A stretch of 64,000 nucleotides of DNA, taken from Biformimicrobium ophioploci (GTDB lineage Bacteria; Pseudomonadota; Gammaproteobacteria; Pseudomonadales; Cellvibrionaceae). The notes beneath the pieces were generated by a model. The model did no database searches, was not told the DNA's origin, and saw only the letters and a list, made by a program, of their open reading frames with translations. The stretch covers positions 124,001 through 188,000 of the forward strand of contig NZ_BSYJ01000006.1 in NCBI RefSeq assembly GCF_030270605.1, written 5' to 3'. Shown in pieces: positions 36,554-47,498 of this stretch; the stretch's first letter is position 1; each line of letters opens with the position of its first letter. The position numbers were made by a program, and so were the translations under genes.

Positions 36554-38227
36554 TTACTTCTTCATCTGCGCCTTGATCAGGTCACCGATGGTAGCCGGCT
36601 GCACTTCTGCTGCCTGCTTCTTGCTGTGCTCTTTGATCGCTTCCTTCTCTTCAGCTACGTCCTTGGACTTGATGGACAGGCTGATGACACGGTTCTTGCG
36701 ATCGACGCTGGAGATCTTGGCTTCAACTTCTTCACCCTCATTCAGGGCGTTACGCGCGTCTTCCACCTTGTCACGGCTGATTTCAGAGGCTTTCAGTACG
36801 GCTTCAACCTCGTCTGCCAGAGTGACGATCGCCTGCTTGGCGTCTACTTCCTTGATGGTACCTTTAACGATGGTGCCGCGATCATTTTCAGCCACGTAAT
36901 CGCTGAACGGATCGGACTCCAGCTGCTTGATACCCAGGGAGATGCGCTCACGCTCGGAGTCGATACCCAGGATAACGGTTTCCAGCTCGTCGCCCTTCTT
37001 GAAGTTGCGAACAGCGTCTTCGCCGCTTTCGTTCCAGGAGATGTCGGACAGGTGTACGAGGCCGTCGATGGCGCCGTCCAGACCGATGAAGATACCGAAG
37101 TCAGTGATGGACTTGATCTTACCGGAGACCTTGTCGCCCTTGGCGAACTTCTTCGCGAAGGCATCCCACGGGTTTTCCTGGCACTGCTTGATGCCGAGGG
37201 AGATACGACGACGCTCTTCGTCGATATCCAGAACCATAACCTCGACCTCGTCGCCCAGCTGGACAACCTTGGACGGGTGGATGTTCTTGTTGGTCCAATC
37301 CATTTCGGATACGTGTACCAGGCCTTCCACACCTTCTTCCAGCTCCGCGAAGCAGCCGTAGTCGGTCAGGTTGGTAACAACAGCCTTCACGCGGCTGCCT
37401 TCCGGGTAACGCTGGGTGATGGACACCCACGGATCTTCGCCCAGCTGCTTGAGGCCGAGGGATACACGGTTGCGCTCGCGGTCGAACTTCAGGACCTTCA
37501 CGTCGATCTCGTCGCCAACATTGACGATTTCGCTCGGGTGCTTGATGCGCTTCCAGGCCATGTCGGTGATGTGCAGCAGGCCGTCGATACCGCCCAGGTC
37601 TACGAATGCACCGTAGTCGGTCAGGTTCTTGACCACGCCCTTGACGGACTGGCCTTCCTGCAGGTTTGCCAGCAGGGCTTCGCGCTCTTCGGAAGTCGCA
37701 GCTTCCATAACAGCACGGCGGGAAACCACAACGTTGTTACGCTTGGCATCCAGCTTGATAACCTTGAATTCGAGCTCTTTGCCTTCCAGGTGCGCAGTGT
37801 CGCGAACCGGACGAACGTCTACCAGAGAGCCAGGCAGGAATGCGCGGATGTTGGCCACGTCAACGGTGAAGCCACCCTTGACCTTGCCGCTGATAACACC
37901 CTTAACAACTTCGTCAGCAGCGTGTGCTGCGTCCAGAATTTTCCAGGCTTCAGCGCGCTTGGCTTTCTCGCGGGACAGACGGGTTTCACCGAAACCGTCT
38001 TCAACAGCTTCCAGGGCAACCTGAACTTCGTCGCCAACCTGCAGGGTGATTTCACCTGCTTCGTTCAGGAACTGGGCAGCCGGGATTACGCCTTCGGACT
38101 TCAGGCCAGCGTGTACAGTGACCCAGTCGCGATCCACGTCGATAACAACACCGGTCACGATGGAACCGGGAACCATATCAACGCTTTTCAGGCTCTCTTC
38201 AAATAATTCAGCAAAGCTTTCGCTCAT
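36554..38227 (-). CDS. rpsA: 30S ribosomal protein S1
   Basis: 557 aa, the E. coli size. Six S1 (OB-fold) repeats are visible, the last four with the V-x-G-x-V-x-x-(I/L)-x-D-(Y/F)-G pattern (e.g. [68 protein letters not shown]). S1 binds mRNA 5' regions on the 30S subunit. The leader between cmk and rpsA carries a palindromic repeat (38260-38332) that could affect its expression. Confidence 0.98.
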   Translation of the reverse strand: MSESFAELFEESLKSVDMVPGSIVTGVVIDVDRDWVTVHAGLKSEGVIPAAQFLNEAGEITLQVGDEVQVALEAVEDGFGETRLSREKAKRAEAWKILDAAHAADEVVKGVISGKVKGGFTVDVANIRAFLPGSLVDVRPVRDTAHLEGKELEFKVIKLDAKRNNVVVSRRAVMEAATSEEREALLANLQEGQSVKGVVKNLTDYGAFVDLGGIDGLLHITDMAWKRIKHPSEIVNVGDEIDVKVLKFDRERNRVSLGLKQLGEDPWVSITQRYPEGSRVKAVVTNLTDYGCFAELEEGVEGLVHVSEMDWTNKNIHPSKVVQLGDEVEVMVLDIDEERRRISLGIKQCQENPWDAFAKKFAKGDKVSGKIKSITDFGIFIGLDGAIDGLVHLSDISWNESGEDAVRNFKKGDELETVILGIDSERERISLGIKQLESDPFSDYVAENDRGTIVKGTIKEVDAKQAIVTLADEVEAVLKASEISRDKVEDARNALNEGEEVEAKISSVDRKNRVISLSIKSKDVAEEKEAIKEHSKKQAAEVQPATIGDLIKAQMKK

Positions 38228-38259
38228 TACATTACCTATAAATAAAGGGGATAAAAATC

Positions 38260-38332
38260 GGGGTCAGATCAATTTCGTTTTGATCATTTCGACCCGCAGG
38301 AGCCAATCTCAAACTAGTTTGATCTGACCCCA
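38260..38332. repeat. GGGGTCAGATC inverted repeat in the rpsA leader
   Basis: Outer arms GGGGTCAGATCAA (38260-38272) and TTGATCTGACCCC (near 38319-38331) enclose about 46 bases that themselves include TTTGATCATTTCGACCC. This is the TCAGATC variant also found between infC and rpmI. It sits about 30 bases upstream of the rpsA start. Confidence 0.8.
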
Positions 38333-38445
38333 TTTCCTGCCCCTGCCATGCCGCCAGCAACATGGGTTGGTTGTCATTACGATAACGGCCGGGCAATTCT
38401 GGCTGCTCCCGGCCGCTGATCGAAACCTTCGGACCCGCACGCGAC

Positions 38446-39126
38446 TCACATTTTCAAGCGATCGCGCACCAGTTCCAGTACAGTATCCAGCACCTGAGAA
38501 ATTGTAAGCTCGGTACTGTCCAGCTGCACTGCATCCCCGGCAGGCCTCAAAGGAGAGGCTGACCGGACGGTATCCCGCTCGTCGCGGGCGCGGATGTCCT
38601 CCAGCAGGTCGCGGAGGCTAACAGAAACCCCTTTTTCCTGCAACTGATTGAAGCGCCGCTGCGCCCTTTCCTCCGCACTGGCGGTCAGGAACACCTTGAC
38701 CGGCGCGTCGGGGAATACTGTGGTTCCCATATCGCGCCCGTCTGCGACCAGGCCCGGCATCTTGCGAAATGCGCGCTGGCGCTCCAATAACGCTGCACGG
38801 ACCATCGGCAAAGCCGCGACCCTGGATGCCGCCATGCTCACATCCTCCATACGGATTGCGCGGGTCACGTCATCCTCATCCAGCGTGACTGCAACCTCCT
38901 CACCGGACACATCGAAGAAGATATCCATCCCGCTGGCGATACGCGCCACATCGGCCTCATCTTCCAGATCGGCTTCAGCCCGAATCGCGGCCAGTGCCGT
39001 GAGCCGATACAGGGCACCGCTGTCGAGCAGTGCAAAGCCCAACTTCTCCGCCAGCAACTTGGCGATAGTGCCCTTGCCGGAGCCGCTGGGCCCGTCGATG
39101 GTGATTACTGGGGCTTGCTCAGCCAT
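38446..39126 (-). CDS. cmk: Cytidylate kinase
   Basis: 226 aa NMP kinase phosphorylating CMP/dCMP. P-loop IDGPSGSGKGTIAKLLAEKLGF (about 10-31), LDSGALYRLTALAA, the DGRDMGTTVFPDAPVKVFLTASAEERAQRR substrate and lid segment, and a C-terminal DSTELTISQV typical of Cmk. It lies between tyrA-aroA and rpsA, the canonical order. Confidence 0.97.
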   Translation of the reverse strand: MAEQAPVITIDGPSGSGKGTIAKLLAEKLGFALLDSGALYRLTALAAIRAEADLEDEADVARIASGMDIFFDVSGEEVAVTLDEDDVTRAIRMEDVSMAASRVAALPMVRAALLERQRAFRKMPGLVADGRDMGTTVFPDAPVKVFLTASAEERAQRRFNQLQEKGVSVSLRDLLEDIRARDERDTVRSASPLRPAGDAVQLDSTELTISQVLDTVLELVRDRLKM

Positions 39127-39156
39127 TCAATACCTCTTCTGAATACTTTTCGGGAG

Positions 39157-41412
39157 TCAGTCGCGCACGTCCAGGCCGATGCCCACCGTTGCCGCCAGCT
39201 GATCAAAATTCGGGAATGAGGTTGCGACATTGGCACAATTATCGATGGTAATCGCATCCGCAGCGCGCAACCCGGCAACGGTGAAGGACATGGCGATACG
39301 GTGGTCACCGCAGCTGTCCACGCTACCGCCGGTAAAAGCCGGACCCTCCGGCTTGCCCTGAATCACGATGCCATCCGGCGTGGGCCTGGCATCGACACCG
39401 AGCAACAGTAATCCGTCCGCCATGGCCTGGATACGATCACTTTCCTTGACCCGCAACTCTTCCGCACCAGTCAGGATAGTCTCGCCGTCAGCACAGGCGG
39501 CCGCGATAAACAGCGCCGGGAACTCATCGATTGCGAGGGGTACCTGGTCCTCCGGGATGCGAATACCTTTCAGCGATGCATAGCGCACCCGGATATCCGC
39601 CACCGGCTCACCGCCCACTTCGTGCTGGTTGGACAGCTCGATGTCCGCCCCCATAAGACGCAGGATATTGATCACCCCGTCCCGGGTCGGATTGATACCA
39701 ACATGGCGCAGGGTCACATCGGAGCCCGGCGTGATTGCCGCGGCAACCATAAAGAATGTGGCAGAGGATATATCTGCCGGCACATCGATCTTTGTCGCAA
39801 ACAGCTTGCCGCCACCGTTGACGGAGGCAGTCGCACCCGCACGCTCCACCGCATAACCGAAGCCACTCAGCATACGCTCGGTATGGTCTCGGGTCGGCGC
39901 AGGCTCAGTTGTATAGGTACGCCCATCCGCATAGAGGCCGGCGAGCAGCACACAGGACTTTACCTGCGCACTCGCCATCGGCAATTTGTAGTCGATCGCC
40001 TGCAGCTTTGCACCACCGCCGATCTGCAGTGGCGGCCGGCCCGCCTCCGCAGTCGTGATGTCCGCGCCCATCTGCCGCAGCGGCTCCGCAACGCGATTCA
40101 TTGGCCGGCGCGACAGGGATTCATCACCGGTCAGCGTCGCCGAAAACGCCTGACCGGCCAGCAGACCTGCAAGCAGGCGCATGGAAGTGCCGGAGTTCCC
40201 CAGATACAGCGGCCCCGCAGGTGCTTTCAAACCGTGCATACCAACACCGTGAATGGTGACCCGGCCCTTGTCCGGCCCCTCGATGACAACACCCATATCC
40301 CGGAACGCCTGCAGAGTTGCGAGCGCGTCCTCGCCCTCCAGGAACCCCTCAACCTCGGTAACCCCCTCGGCCAGCGAGCCCAGCATAATCGAGCGATGTG
40401 ACATCGACTTGTCACCGGGCACGCGAATATCCCCATTCACCGTCCCGCCGGGACGTACGACAAACGTGACCTCTTTTCCTTCCATATCATCCATTTCTTC
40501 TATCAAGGGTTCCGAGAAAGACTTGCGCGCGAGCATACGGGTAAACCGATCCCTGGCGGCCTTTGCGCGCGTAAAGACACCGGTGAGACGGGCCTCATCA
40601 CTATCGGCAATTGCCTTGCGCAATTCACCGAGGTTGGCAGTAAACAGGTCGATTGACTTCAGGATTGCCGGACCATTGGCGAGCATGATGTCACGCCACA
40701 TTACCGGGTCGCTGGAGGCTATGCGGGTGAAATCGCGGAAGCCCCCCGCCGCATAGCGAAAAATATTCTGGTTTTCCGAATCGTGCGCGAGGGTATCGAC
40801 CAGGCCATAGGCAATGACATGCGGCAAATGACTGGTAGCCGCCAGCACTTCGTCGTGCTCCGCCACAGACATGGTCAGGACCTCAGCGCCGACAGCAGCC
40901 CACATGGCTTCAACACGGGCAAGATGCTCGCCACTGACAGAGTCCATCGGGGTCAGGATCACCCGGTGGTGTTTGTACAGATCGGCCTTGGCTGCCTCTG
41001 CACCGCTGCGCTCCGAGCCGGCGATCGGGTGGCCGGGCACCAGGAACTCCGGCACGGCGCCCCAGACTTTCTCCGCAGCCGCAACGACGCTGCCCTTTAC
41101 GCTGGCACCATCCGTAACCGTCACTCCCTCTGGCAGGCTTTCGCGCAATTGCTCGAAGACGCCCGCTACGGCAAGGGTGGGTACCGAGACAAAAACGACA
41201 TCGCCTTTACCAAGCCCGGGCAAGACATCCCTCGGGTCGGTATAAGCACAATCACACACCCCCAGGGCAAGCGCCTCCTGCGCCGAACGCTCACGGCGGA
41301 ACACGCCGATCACATCACGGCAGGCGCCGGCACGCTTCAACGCCAGCGCAAGGCTGCCGCCAATCAGGCCGACCCCGAACACCACCAGACGATTGATTAC
41401 CGGCTCCATCAC
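39157..41412 (-). CDS. Bifunctional prephenate dehydrogenase / EPSP synthase
   Basis: 751 aa fusion of TyrA and AroA. The TyrA part (about 1-300) starts with VFGVGLIGGSLALALKRAG and has the GHPIAGSERSG substrate loop. The AroA part (about 313-750) has VPGDKSMSHRSIMLGSLAEG, LGNSGTSMRLLAGLLAGQ and RVKESDRI. It joins the tyrosine branch enzyme to the step making EPSP. The fusion is known in Pseudomonas and relatives. It overlaps pheA by 4 bases. The first or second ATG may be used. Confidence 0.96.
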   Translation of the reverse strand: MMEPVINRLVVFGVGLIGGSLALALKRAGACRDVIGVFRRERSAQEALALGVCDCAYTDPRDVLPGLGKGDVVFVSVPTLAVAGVFEQLRESLPEGVTVTDGASVKGSVVAAAEKVWGAVPEFLVPGHPIAGSERSGAEAAKADLYKHHRVILTPMDSVSGEHLARVEAMWAAVGAEVLTMSVAEHDEVLAATSHLPHVIAYGLVDTLAHDSENQNIFRYAAGGFRDFTRIASSDPVMWRDIMLANGPAILKSIDLFTANLGELRKAIADSDEARLTGVFTRAKAARDRFTRMLARKSFSEPLIEEMDDMEGKEVTFVVRPGGTVNGDIRVPGDKSMSHRSIMLGSLAEGVTEVEGFLEGEDALATLQAFRDMGVVIEGPDKGRVTIHGVGMHGLKAPAGPLYLGNSGTSMRLLAGLLAGQAFSATLTGDESLSRRPMNRVAEPLRQMGADITTAEAGRPPLQIGGGAKLQAIDYKLPMASAQVKSCVLLAGLYADGRTYTTEPAPTRDHTERMLSGFGYAVERAGATASVNGGGKLFATKIDVPADISSATFFMVAAAITPGSDVTLRHVGINPTRDGVINILRLMGADIELSNQHEVGGEPVADIRVRYASLKGIRIPEDQVPLAIDEFPALFIAAACADGETILTGAEELRVKESDRIQAMADGLLLLGVDARPTPDGIVIQGKPEGPAFTGGSVDSCGDHRIAMSFTVAGLRAADAITIDNCANVATSFPNFDQLAATVGIGLDVRD

Positions 41413-42521
41413 AGCACACCGCGCGGGTAGGACCCGAGCACTTTCAGGTCTGCCGCACGATTACCCACGTCGTGGAGAGTATTGGCGACGCGCTCATCGT
41501 CGACATGCCCGGCAAAATCAATAAAGAACACGTAATTCCAGGTACCTGAACTCGAAGGCCGCGTTTCCACCCGGGTCAGGTCAATACGGTAGCGATGGAA
41601 CGGCTCCAGCAGGTCATGCAGCGCACCGGGATTGTTACGCATCGAGACCATCAGCGAAGTTTTGTCATCGCCGCTGGCCGGAACTTCCTGGGTTCCGATG
41701 ATCAGGAAGCGGGTAGAGTTATCCGGCTGGTCTTCAATCTTTTCAGCAAGGATCTTCAGGCCATAAAGGTCTGCGGCCATATCACCGGCGATTGCCGCGG
41801 AGTTCCACTCCCCCTTTACGCGCCGGGCGGCCTCTGCATTGGACGCGACCGCAATCCGTTCAACATGAGGGAAATGCGAGTCCAGCCACTTGCGGCACTG
41901 GGCCAGTGATTGCGCATGGGAGTACACCCGGGTGATGGAATCCTGGCGGGTGACATCCGAGATCATCAGGTGATGGTGGATACGCAGCTCCACCTCACCG
42001 CAGATTCTCAGGTTGGAATTCATGAACGTATCGAGGGTATGGTTGATCACACCCTCGGTGGAGTTCTCCACCGGCACTACGCCAAAATTGACCGCACCGG
42101 CCTCAACCTCACGGAACACCTCGTCGATCGCGCCGAGCGGACGGGTCACCGCCGAGTTACCAAAATGCTTCAGGGCAGCCTGTTGCGTGAAAGTCCCTTC
42201 CGGACCCAGGAAAGCGACCTTGATGGGTTCCTCGAGCGCGAGACACGCGGACATGATCTCGCGGAAAAGCCTAGCCATCTCCTCATCGTCCAGAGGACCG
42301 CTGTTTCGTTCCATGGCACGGCGAAGCACCTGCGCCTCACGCTCCGGACGATAATAGAGGGTTGGCGCTGTGGTATCGGCACCTGGCGATTCGGTAGCGG
42401 CCTTTTTCACCGCGGCAACCTCAAGCGCACAGCGCGCGCGCTCGGAAATCAACTTGCCGATATCGGAATCGATGGCATCGATCCGCTCGCGCAGCTCTTT
42501 CAATTTATGTTCGTCAGACAT
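41409..42521 (-). CDS. pheA: Bifunctional chorismate mutase / prephenate dehydratase
   Basis: 370 aa. An AroQ-type chorismate mutase (about 1-95; LRERIDAIDSDIGKLISERARCA) is followed by prephenate dehydratase (about 103-280; VAFLGPEGTFTQQAAL, NSTRFLIIG) and an ACT domain (about 290-365; VETRPSSSGTWNYVFFID, the ESRP-type Phe-binding site for feedback). It overlaps tyrA-aroA (ATGA). A gap of about 116 bases separates it from serC. Confidence 0.97.
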   Translation of the reverse strand: MSDEHKLKELRERIDAIDSDIGKLISERARCALEVAAVKKAATESPGADTTAPTLYYRPEREAQVLRRAMERNSGPLDDEEMARLFREIMSACLALEEPIKVAFLGPEGTFTQQAALKHFGNSAVTRPLGAIDEVFREVEAGAVNFGVVPVENSTEGVINHTLDTFMNSNLRICGEVELRIHHHLMISDVTRQDSITRVYSHAQSLAQCRKWLDSHFPHVERIAVASNAEAARRVKGEWNSAAIAGDMAADLYGLKILAEKIEDQPDNSTRFLIIGTQEVPASGDDKTSLMVSMRNNPGALHDLLEPFHRYRIDLTRVETRPSSSGTWNYVFFIDFAGHVDDERVANTLHDVGNRAADLKVLGSYPRGVL

Positions 42522-42637
42522 CTCTCATCCCTAATTACCGGCATCCCCAATACCAGCACCCCTAGTACCAGCATCCCTAAAAACACCTGCCCCACTGGTT
42601 CCGGCAAACGCGTCAAACCTGCCAGGCCGTGTACGAA

Positions 42638-43726
42638 TCAACCGTGCTGGCGGGCAAAATCGTCCATAAAGCTGATCAGCGCATCCACAGCCTCTTCAGG
42701 GATCGCGTTATAGATACTCGCGCGCATACCCCCAACCACCCGATGCCCCTTCAGGTTCAACAGGCCGGCATCTTTCGACTGCTGCAGGAAAAGCCCGTCG
42801 AGGCTGTCGTCCCGCAGGACGAAAGGCACATTCATACGCGAGCGGCTGTCCCGGGCAATTGGGTTGCTGTAGAAGTCACTGCCGTCGATATAGGCATAAA
42901 GCTTCTCAGCCTTGCGCCGGTTCAATTCTTCCATCGCCTCGAGGCCGCCAACCTCCTTTAACCACTTGAAGACGAGCCCGGCAAGGTACCAGGCAAAGGT
43001 CGGCGGAGTGTTGTCCATCGAATCGGCATCGGCGGATACACGCCAGTGCAGAATGCGGGGAATTTCAGGGCGCGCGCGATCCAGCAGGTCCTCGCGGACG
43101 ATGACCACCGCCAACCCGGAAGGCCCGATATTCTTCTGCGCACCGGCGTAAATCACACCGAAGCGACTGACATCCAGCGGGCGGGACAGGATATTGGAGG
43201 ACATGTCTGCAACCAGTGGCACGCCCAGCGATTCGGAGTCCGGGATATATGGGAACTCCACTCCACCAATGGTCTCATTCGGGGTGTAGTGCAGGTAATC
43301 CGCTGCCGGATCCAGCTTCAGAGCACTTTCCGCCGGAGCATAAGTGAAACCCTTATCCTCGGAGGAACCGGCAATCGTTACTTCGCCGAAACGGCGCGCT
43401 TCGGCAATGGCCTTGTTGGCCCAGTGACCGCTATGGATATATTGCGCCAAAGGCTTTTCCGACTGCATCAGGTTGAGCGGCACCGCGCCAAATTGCGCAC
43501 TGGCCCCACCCTGCAGGAAAAGCACTTTATAGTTGGAGGGGATCGAGAGCAGATCGCGCAGATCCTGTTCCGCCTGCTGCGCGACTTCCACATATTCTGG
43601 CGAGCGGTGACTGACTTCCATCACCGAACAGCCACGCCCCTGCCAGTCCAGCAGCTCCTGCTGCGCCTGCAGCAAAACCGGTTCAGGTAAGGCAGCCGGA
43701 CCGGCACAAAAATTGAATTTTCTCAT
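42638..43726 (-). CDS. serC: Phosphoserine aminotransferase
   Basis: 362 aa class V PLP enzyme making phosphoserine, and 4-phosphohydroxythreonine for PLP synthesis. The N-terminus [15 protein letters not shown] is diagnostic. [16 protein letters not shown] is the phosphate-binding turn and [16 protein letters not shown] holds the PLP lysine. It lies downstream of gyrA with a hairpin between. Confidence 0.97.
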   Translation of the reverse strand: MRKFNFCAGPAALPEPVLLQAQQELLDWQGRGCSVMEVSHRSPEYVEVAQQAEQDLRDLLSIPSNYKVLFLQGGASAQFGAVPLNLMQSEKPLAQYIHSGHWANKAIAEARRFGEVTIAGSSEDKGFTYAPAESALKLDPAADYLHYTPNETIGGVEFPYIPDSESLGVPLVADMSSNILSRPLDVSRFGVIYAGAQKNIGPSGLAVVIVREDLLDRARPEIPRILHWRVSADADSMDNTPPTFAWYLAGLVFKWLKEVGGLEAMEELNRRKAEKLYAYIDGSDFYSNPIARDSRSRMNVPFVLRDDSLDGLFLQQSKDAGLLNLKGHRVVGGMRASIYNAIPEEAVDALISFMDDFARQHG

Positions 43727-43793
43727 CGGGAGACACCATCTTTCCCTGAAGGTGGAGTGATAATCCCGCGGCAGCTACGGCGCGGGTAATATT

Positions 43794-43813
43794 GCGGGCC
43801 CGGAGGCCCGCAA
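43794..43813 (-). terminator. Intergenic hairpin between gyrA and serC
   Basis: GCGGGCC-CGGA-GGCCCGC stem directly after the gyrA stop, with AAUAUU rather than a U-run on the minus strand. A weak terminator or processing hairpin; a second, looser stem CCCGCG/CGCGGG lies just beyond. Confidence 0.5.
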
Positions 43814-43821
43814 ACTTGCCA

Positions 43822-46398
43822 TCAGTCTTCCGCAGGCGCGGCGACTTCTGAGCCTTCTTCGTCATCAGACTCGGTTTCCTGAACGCGCGCCAGGCCAACC
43901 AGCTTTTCACCCTCTTTCAGGCGAATCACGCGAACACCCTGGGTATTACGGCCCAGTTCAGACACTTCATTAACGCGGGTGCGCACCAGGGTACCCTGAT
44001 CCGAAATCAGCATGATCTCCTCACCCTGGTGTACCTGACAGGCGCCAATCATGGCACCGTTGCGCTCGCTCTCGGCAATCGCCTTTACACCCTGGGTGCC
44101 ACGACCCTTGGTCGGAAAATCATCCACCGAGGTGCGCTTGCCGTAACCATTTTCGGTAACGATCATCACGGAGCCATCCTCTTCCGGAATCACCATGGAG
44201 ATAACCTCCACGCCTTCCGGCATACGGATACCGCGCACGCCGCGAGATACACGCCCCATAGAGCGCACCGCGTCACCACTGAAGCGCGCGGCCTTACCGC
44301 CAGTGGTAAACAGCACAACGTCCTGTGAGGCATCGGTAATGGCCGTGCCGACCAGCTTGTCACCTTCTTCCAGCTCAATCGCACGCAGGCCTACGCTGCG
44401 CGGGCGGGAATAAGCGGAAAGCGCGGTCTTCTTGACCGTACCATTGGCCGTTGCGAAGAAAATGTACTTGTCGTCGTCATAGGTAGAGACCGGCAGAATA
44501 CTGCTGATTCGCTCCCCCTGCTCCAGCGGCAGCATATTGACGATCGGCCGGCCGCGGGACTGGCGCCCTGCCGGGGTAAATTCATAGACCTTGAGCCAGT
44601 AGACCTTACCCGCGTTGGTAAAACACAGGATGGTATCGTGGGTATTGGCAATCAGCAGGTGCTCGACGAAGTCCTCGTCCTTCACCTGGGTTGCAGACTT
44701 GCCCATACCGCCGCGACGCTGTGCCTGATAGTCCGCCAGCGGCTGCCCCTTGGCATAGCCACCATGGGAGATGGTCACGACACGGTCTTCCGGGGTAATC
44801 AGGTCCTCAACGGTAAGGTCCTGACGGGATTCAACGATCTGGGTACGTCGCTCGTCACCGAACTCCTTGTCCAGGATCTCCAGCTCCTCTCGGATTACCT
44901 CCATCAGGCGCTCTGCGCTACCCAAGATCTCGAGGTATTCCGCGATCTGCTCCAGGCGCTCCTTGTACTCGGCCAGCAGCTTGTCGTGCTCCATCCCGGT
45001 GAGACGGTGCAGGCGCAGCTCGAGAATCGCCTGGGCCTGGGCCGCTGACAGGTAATAGTTACCGTCGCGCAGACCAAATTCTGCCGGAAGGTCATCCGGG
45101 CGACACGCGTCGGCACCGGCACGCTCCAGGAACTGCTGCACATCGCCCACAGCCCAGCCGCGAGCCATCAATGCTTCCTTTGCCTCGGCCGGACTCGGAG
45201 ACGCCTTGATCAGCTCGATCACCTCGTCGATATTGGAGATGGCAACTGCCAGACCTTCGAGGATATGCCCGCGCTCACGCGCCTTGCGCAGCAGGTATAC
45301 CGTACGGCGCGTCACCACTTCCTGGCGATGGCGAACGAAGTACTCCAGCAGCTCCTTGAGATTGAGCACTTTCGGCTGGCCGTTGACCAGCGCCACCATG
45401 TTGATACCGAAAACGCTTTCCAGCTGGGTCTGCGAGTAAAGGTTGTTCAAGACCACTTCGCCGGACTCGCCGCGCTTGAGCTCCACAACCACGCGCAGGC
45501 CGTCCTTGTCAGACTCATCCCGCAGCTCGGAGATACCATCAATTTTCTTATCCTTCACCAGCTCGGCGATCTTCTCGATCAATCGCGCCTTGTTCAGCTG
45601 GTACGGGATCTCGGTGATGATGATGGTTTCTTTGTTCTTTTTCTCATCCCGCTCGATTTCGGCGTTGGCGCGTACGTAGATACGGCCACGCCCTGTCCGG
45701 TAGGCCAGCAGGATGCCAGCGCGGCCATTAATGGTCGCCCCGGTAGGGAAATCCGGGCCAGGGATATATTCCATCAGGCCGTCAACGCTGATCTCGGGGT
45801 CATCGATCAGGGCCAGGCAGCCACGGATCACCTCGGACAGGTTGTGCGGCGGGATATTCGTCGCCATACCCACCGCGATACCGGCGGAGCCGTTTACCAG
45901 CAGGTTGGGCACGCGGGAAGGCAGCACTTCGGGGATCTGCTCGGAACCGTCGTAGTTATCTACGAAATCAACGGTTTCCTTATCGAGGTCCGCCAGGATC
46001 TCGTGAGAGATCTTGTCCATGCGAATCTCGGTGTATCGCATGGCAGCAGCGCCGTCGCCATCAATGGAACCGAAGTTACCCTGCCCGTCCACCAACATGT
46101 AGCGCATGGAAAAAGGCTGAGCCATACGCACGATGGTGTCGTATACCGCGGAATCGCCGTGCGGGTGGTACTTACCGATCACATCACCAACAACACGCGC
46201 TGATTTTTTGTACGGCTTGTTCCAGTCGTTCTTCAGCTCGTTCATCGCGAACAGCACGCGACGGTGCACCGGCTTGAGCCCGTCACGCACATCGGGAAGC
46301 GCCCGCCCCACAATTACGCTCATCGCGTAATCCAGGTACGATTGCTTTAATTCTTCCTCGATGTTTATCGGGGATACTTCTTTGGCTAACTCGCCCAT
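43822..46398 (-). CDS. gyrA: DNA gyrase subunit A
   Basis: 858 aa type IIA topoisomerase subunit. The catalytic Tyr122 lies in [11 protein letters not shown]. The quinolone-resistance region reads [10 protein letters not shown] with Ser83 and Asp87, the wild-type (sensitive) residues in E. coli numbering. The C-terminal beta-pinwheel contains the GyrA-box-like [12 protein letters not shown] (E. coli QRRGGKG). An acidic tail ([16 protein letters not shown]) ends it. It is divergent from ubiG, as in many gammaproteobacteria. Confidence 0.98.
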   Translation of the reverse strand: MGELAKEVSPINIEEELKQSYLDYAMSVIVGRALPDVRDGLKPVHRRVLFAMNELKNDWNKPYKKSARVVGDVIGKYHPHGDSAVYDTIVRMAQPFSMRYMLVDGQGNFGSIDGDGAAAMRYTEIRMDKISHEILADLDKETVDFVDNYDGSEQIPEVLPSRVPNLLVNGSAGIAVGMATNIPPHNLSEVIRGCLALIDDPEISVDGLMEYIPGPDFPTGATINGRAGILLAYRTGRGRIYVRANAEIERDEKKNKETIIITEIPYQLNKARLIEKIAELVKDKKIDGISELRDESDKDGLRVVVELKRGESGEVVLNNLYSQTQLESVFGINMVALVNGQPKVLNLKELLEYFVRHRQEVVTRRTVYLLRKARERGHILEGLAVAISNIDEVIELIKASPSPAEAKEALMARGWAVGDVQQFLERAGADACRPDDLPAEFGLRDGNYYLSAAQAQAILELRLHRLTGMEHDKLLAEYKERLEQIAEYLEILGSAERLMEVIREELEILDKEFGDERRTQIVESRQDLTVEDLITPEDRVVTISHGGYAKGQPLADYQAQRRGGMGKSATQVKDEDFVEHLLIANTHDTILCFTNAGKVYWLKVYEFTPAGRQSRGRPIVNMLPLEQGERISSILPVSTYDDDKYIFFATANGTVKKTALSAYSRPRSVGLRAIELEEGDKLVGTAITDASQDVVLFTTGGKAARFSGDAVRSMGRVSRGVRGIRMPEGVEVISMVIPEEDGSVMIVTENGYGKRTSVDDFPTKGRGTQGVKAIAESERNGAMIGACQVHQGEEIMLISDQGTLVRTRVNEVSELGRNTQGVRVIRLKEGEKLVGLARVQETESDDEEGSEVAAPAED

Positions 46399-46678
46399 AA
46401 AACCTGGCTTTCCTATTCAAATGCAAGCCGTGGAAAGGCCGCCTGAGACGTCGCTGGAATGCCACTTTACCCCCGCGGCAGAGACCAGCGTTAAAGCGCC
46501 CGATCGTACCATAATTGGCGCCGTTCTACTATCCGGCATCAACCCGCAAAGCAGCCGCAGGGACAAGCGCAAGACGCTGAATCAGCAGCAAAAACAGACA
46601 CCCTGCTCACTTTTTCGCCAGCAATGAGTTGGCACGTAAAACCTGCCCGCTTCTTTGCCTCACATATTCCCCACATTC

Positions 46679-46708
46679 CCGACAGTTGCTTGGCGGCCGT
46701 GCTAATAT
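46679..46708 (+). promoter_or_regulatory. Possible ubiG promoter
   Basis: CCGACA (46679-46684), 18 bases, TAATAT (46703-46708), about 73 bases before the ubiG ATG. The -10 is good and the -35 is weak. The 382-base gyrA-ubiG gap shows no other gene; a gyrA promoter could not be assigned with confidence. Confidence 0.4.
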
Positions 46709-46780
46709 CGCCCGCTGAAATAACACCCGCACACCCTGCGGTAACCTCCGGCACCAACATCTGAAATACAGGCTTTACCC

Positions 46781-47482
46781 ATGCGTAACGTCGACCAATC
46801 TGAAATTGCCAAGTTCGAACAGCTGGCGAGCCGCTGGTGGGACAAGAGCGGCGAGTTCAAGCCTCTGCATGACATCAACCCCCTGCGCGCCAATTACATC
46901 GATGCCCGGGCCGGGGTTGCCGGCAAGAAACTGCTCGACGTAGGTTGCGGCGGCGGCATCCTGGCGGAATCCATGGCCCAGCGCGGTGCTGAAGTCACCG
47001 GTATCGACATGGGCGAGGCACCGCTGTCCGTGGCGAAACTGCATGCACTGGAGTCCGGCGCCAAGGTCGATTACCGGCAGATCACAGCGGAAGAGCTGGC
47101 AGAACAGGAGCCCGAAAGCTTTGACGTGGTGACCTGCCTGGAGATGCTGGAGCATGTACCGGACCCGGCATCGGTCATTCGCGCCTGCGCCGCTCTGGTA
47201 AAACCTGGCGGCAATCTGTTTTTTTCCACCATCAACCGCAACGCCAAAGCCTGGCTGTTTGCCGTTGTCGGCGCAGAATACGTTATGAAGATGCTGCCCA
47301 AGGGCACCCACGAGTACGGCAAGTTCATTCGCCCTTCAGAGATGGGGCAGTGGATCAGGGAGGCTGGGCTGGAGCTGCAGCACATAACCGGCATGACCTA
47401 CAACCCGCTCACCAAGGCCTACAAGCTCAAGGAAGGCGACGTAGATGTAAACTATCTTGTTCATGTAACGCGCCCTGAATAA
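46781..47482 (+). CDS. ubiG: Ubiquinone biosynthesis O-methyltransferase
   Basis: 233 aa SAM methyltransferase performing both O-methylations of ubiquinone synthesis. It begins [33 protein letters not shown], the UbiG-specific start. Motif I is [16 protein letters not shown], with [16 protein letters not shown] and [16 protein letters not shown] after it. The gap to mupP is 16 bases, indicating co-transcription. Confidence 0.97.
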   Translation: MRNVDQSEIAKFEQLASRWWDKSGEFKPLHDINPLRANYIDARAGVAGKKLLDVGCGGGILAESMAQRGAEVTGIDMGEAPLSVAKLHALESGAKVDYRQITAEELAEQEPESFDVVTCLEMLEHVPDPASVIRACAALVKPGGNLFFSTINRNAKAWLFAVVGAEYVMKMLPKGTHEYGKFIRPSEMGQWIREAGLELQHITGMTYNPLTKAYKLKEGDVDVNYLVHVTRPE

Positions 47483-47498
47483 ACAACTGGAATCCCGC

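Noticed and set aside
36626-38206. 526-aa plus-strand frame opposite rpsA
   Set aside because: Antisense shadow of rpsA with repeated V/D/L composition mirroring the S1 repeats.
46399-46627. gyrA promoter and an 88-aa plus-strand frame
   Set aside because: No hexamer pair with acceptable spacing was found for gyrA, and the frame overlaps the gyrA 5' end without a ribosome binding site.
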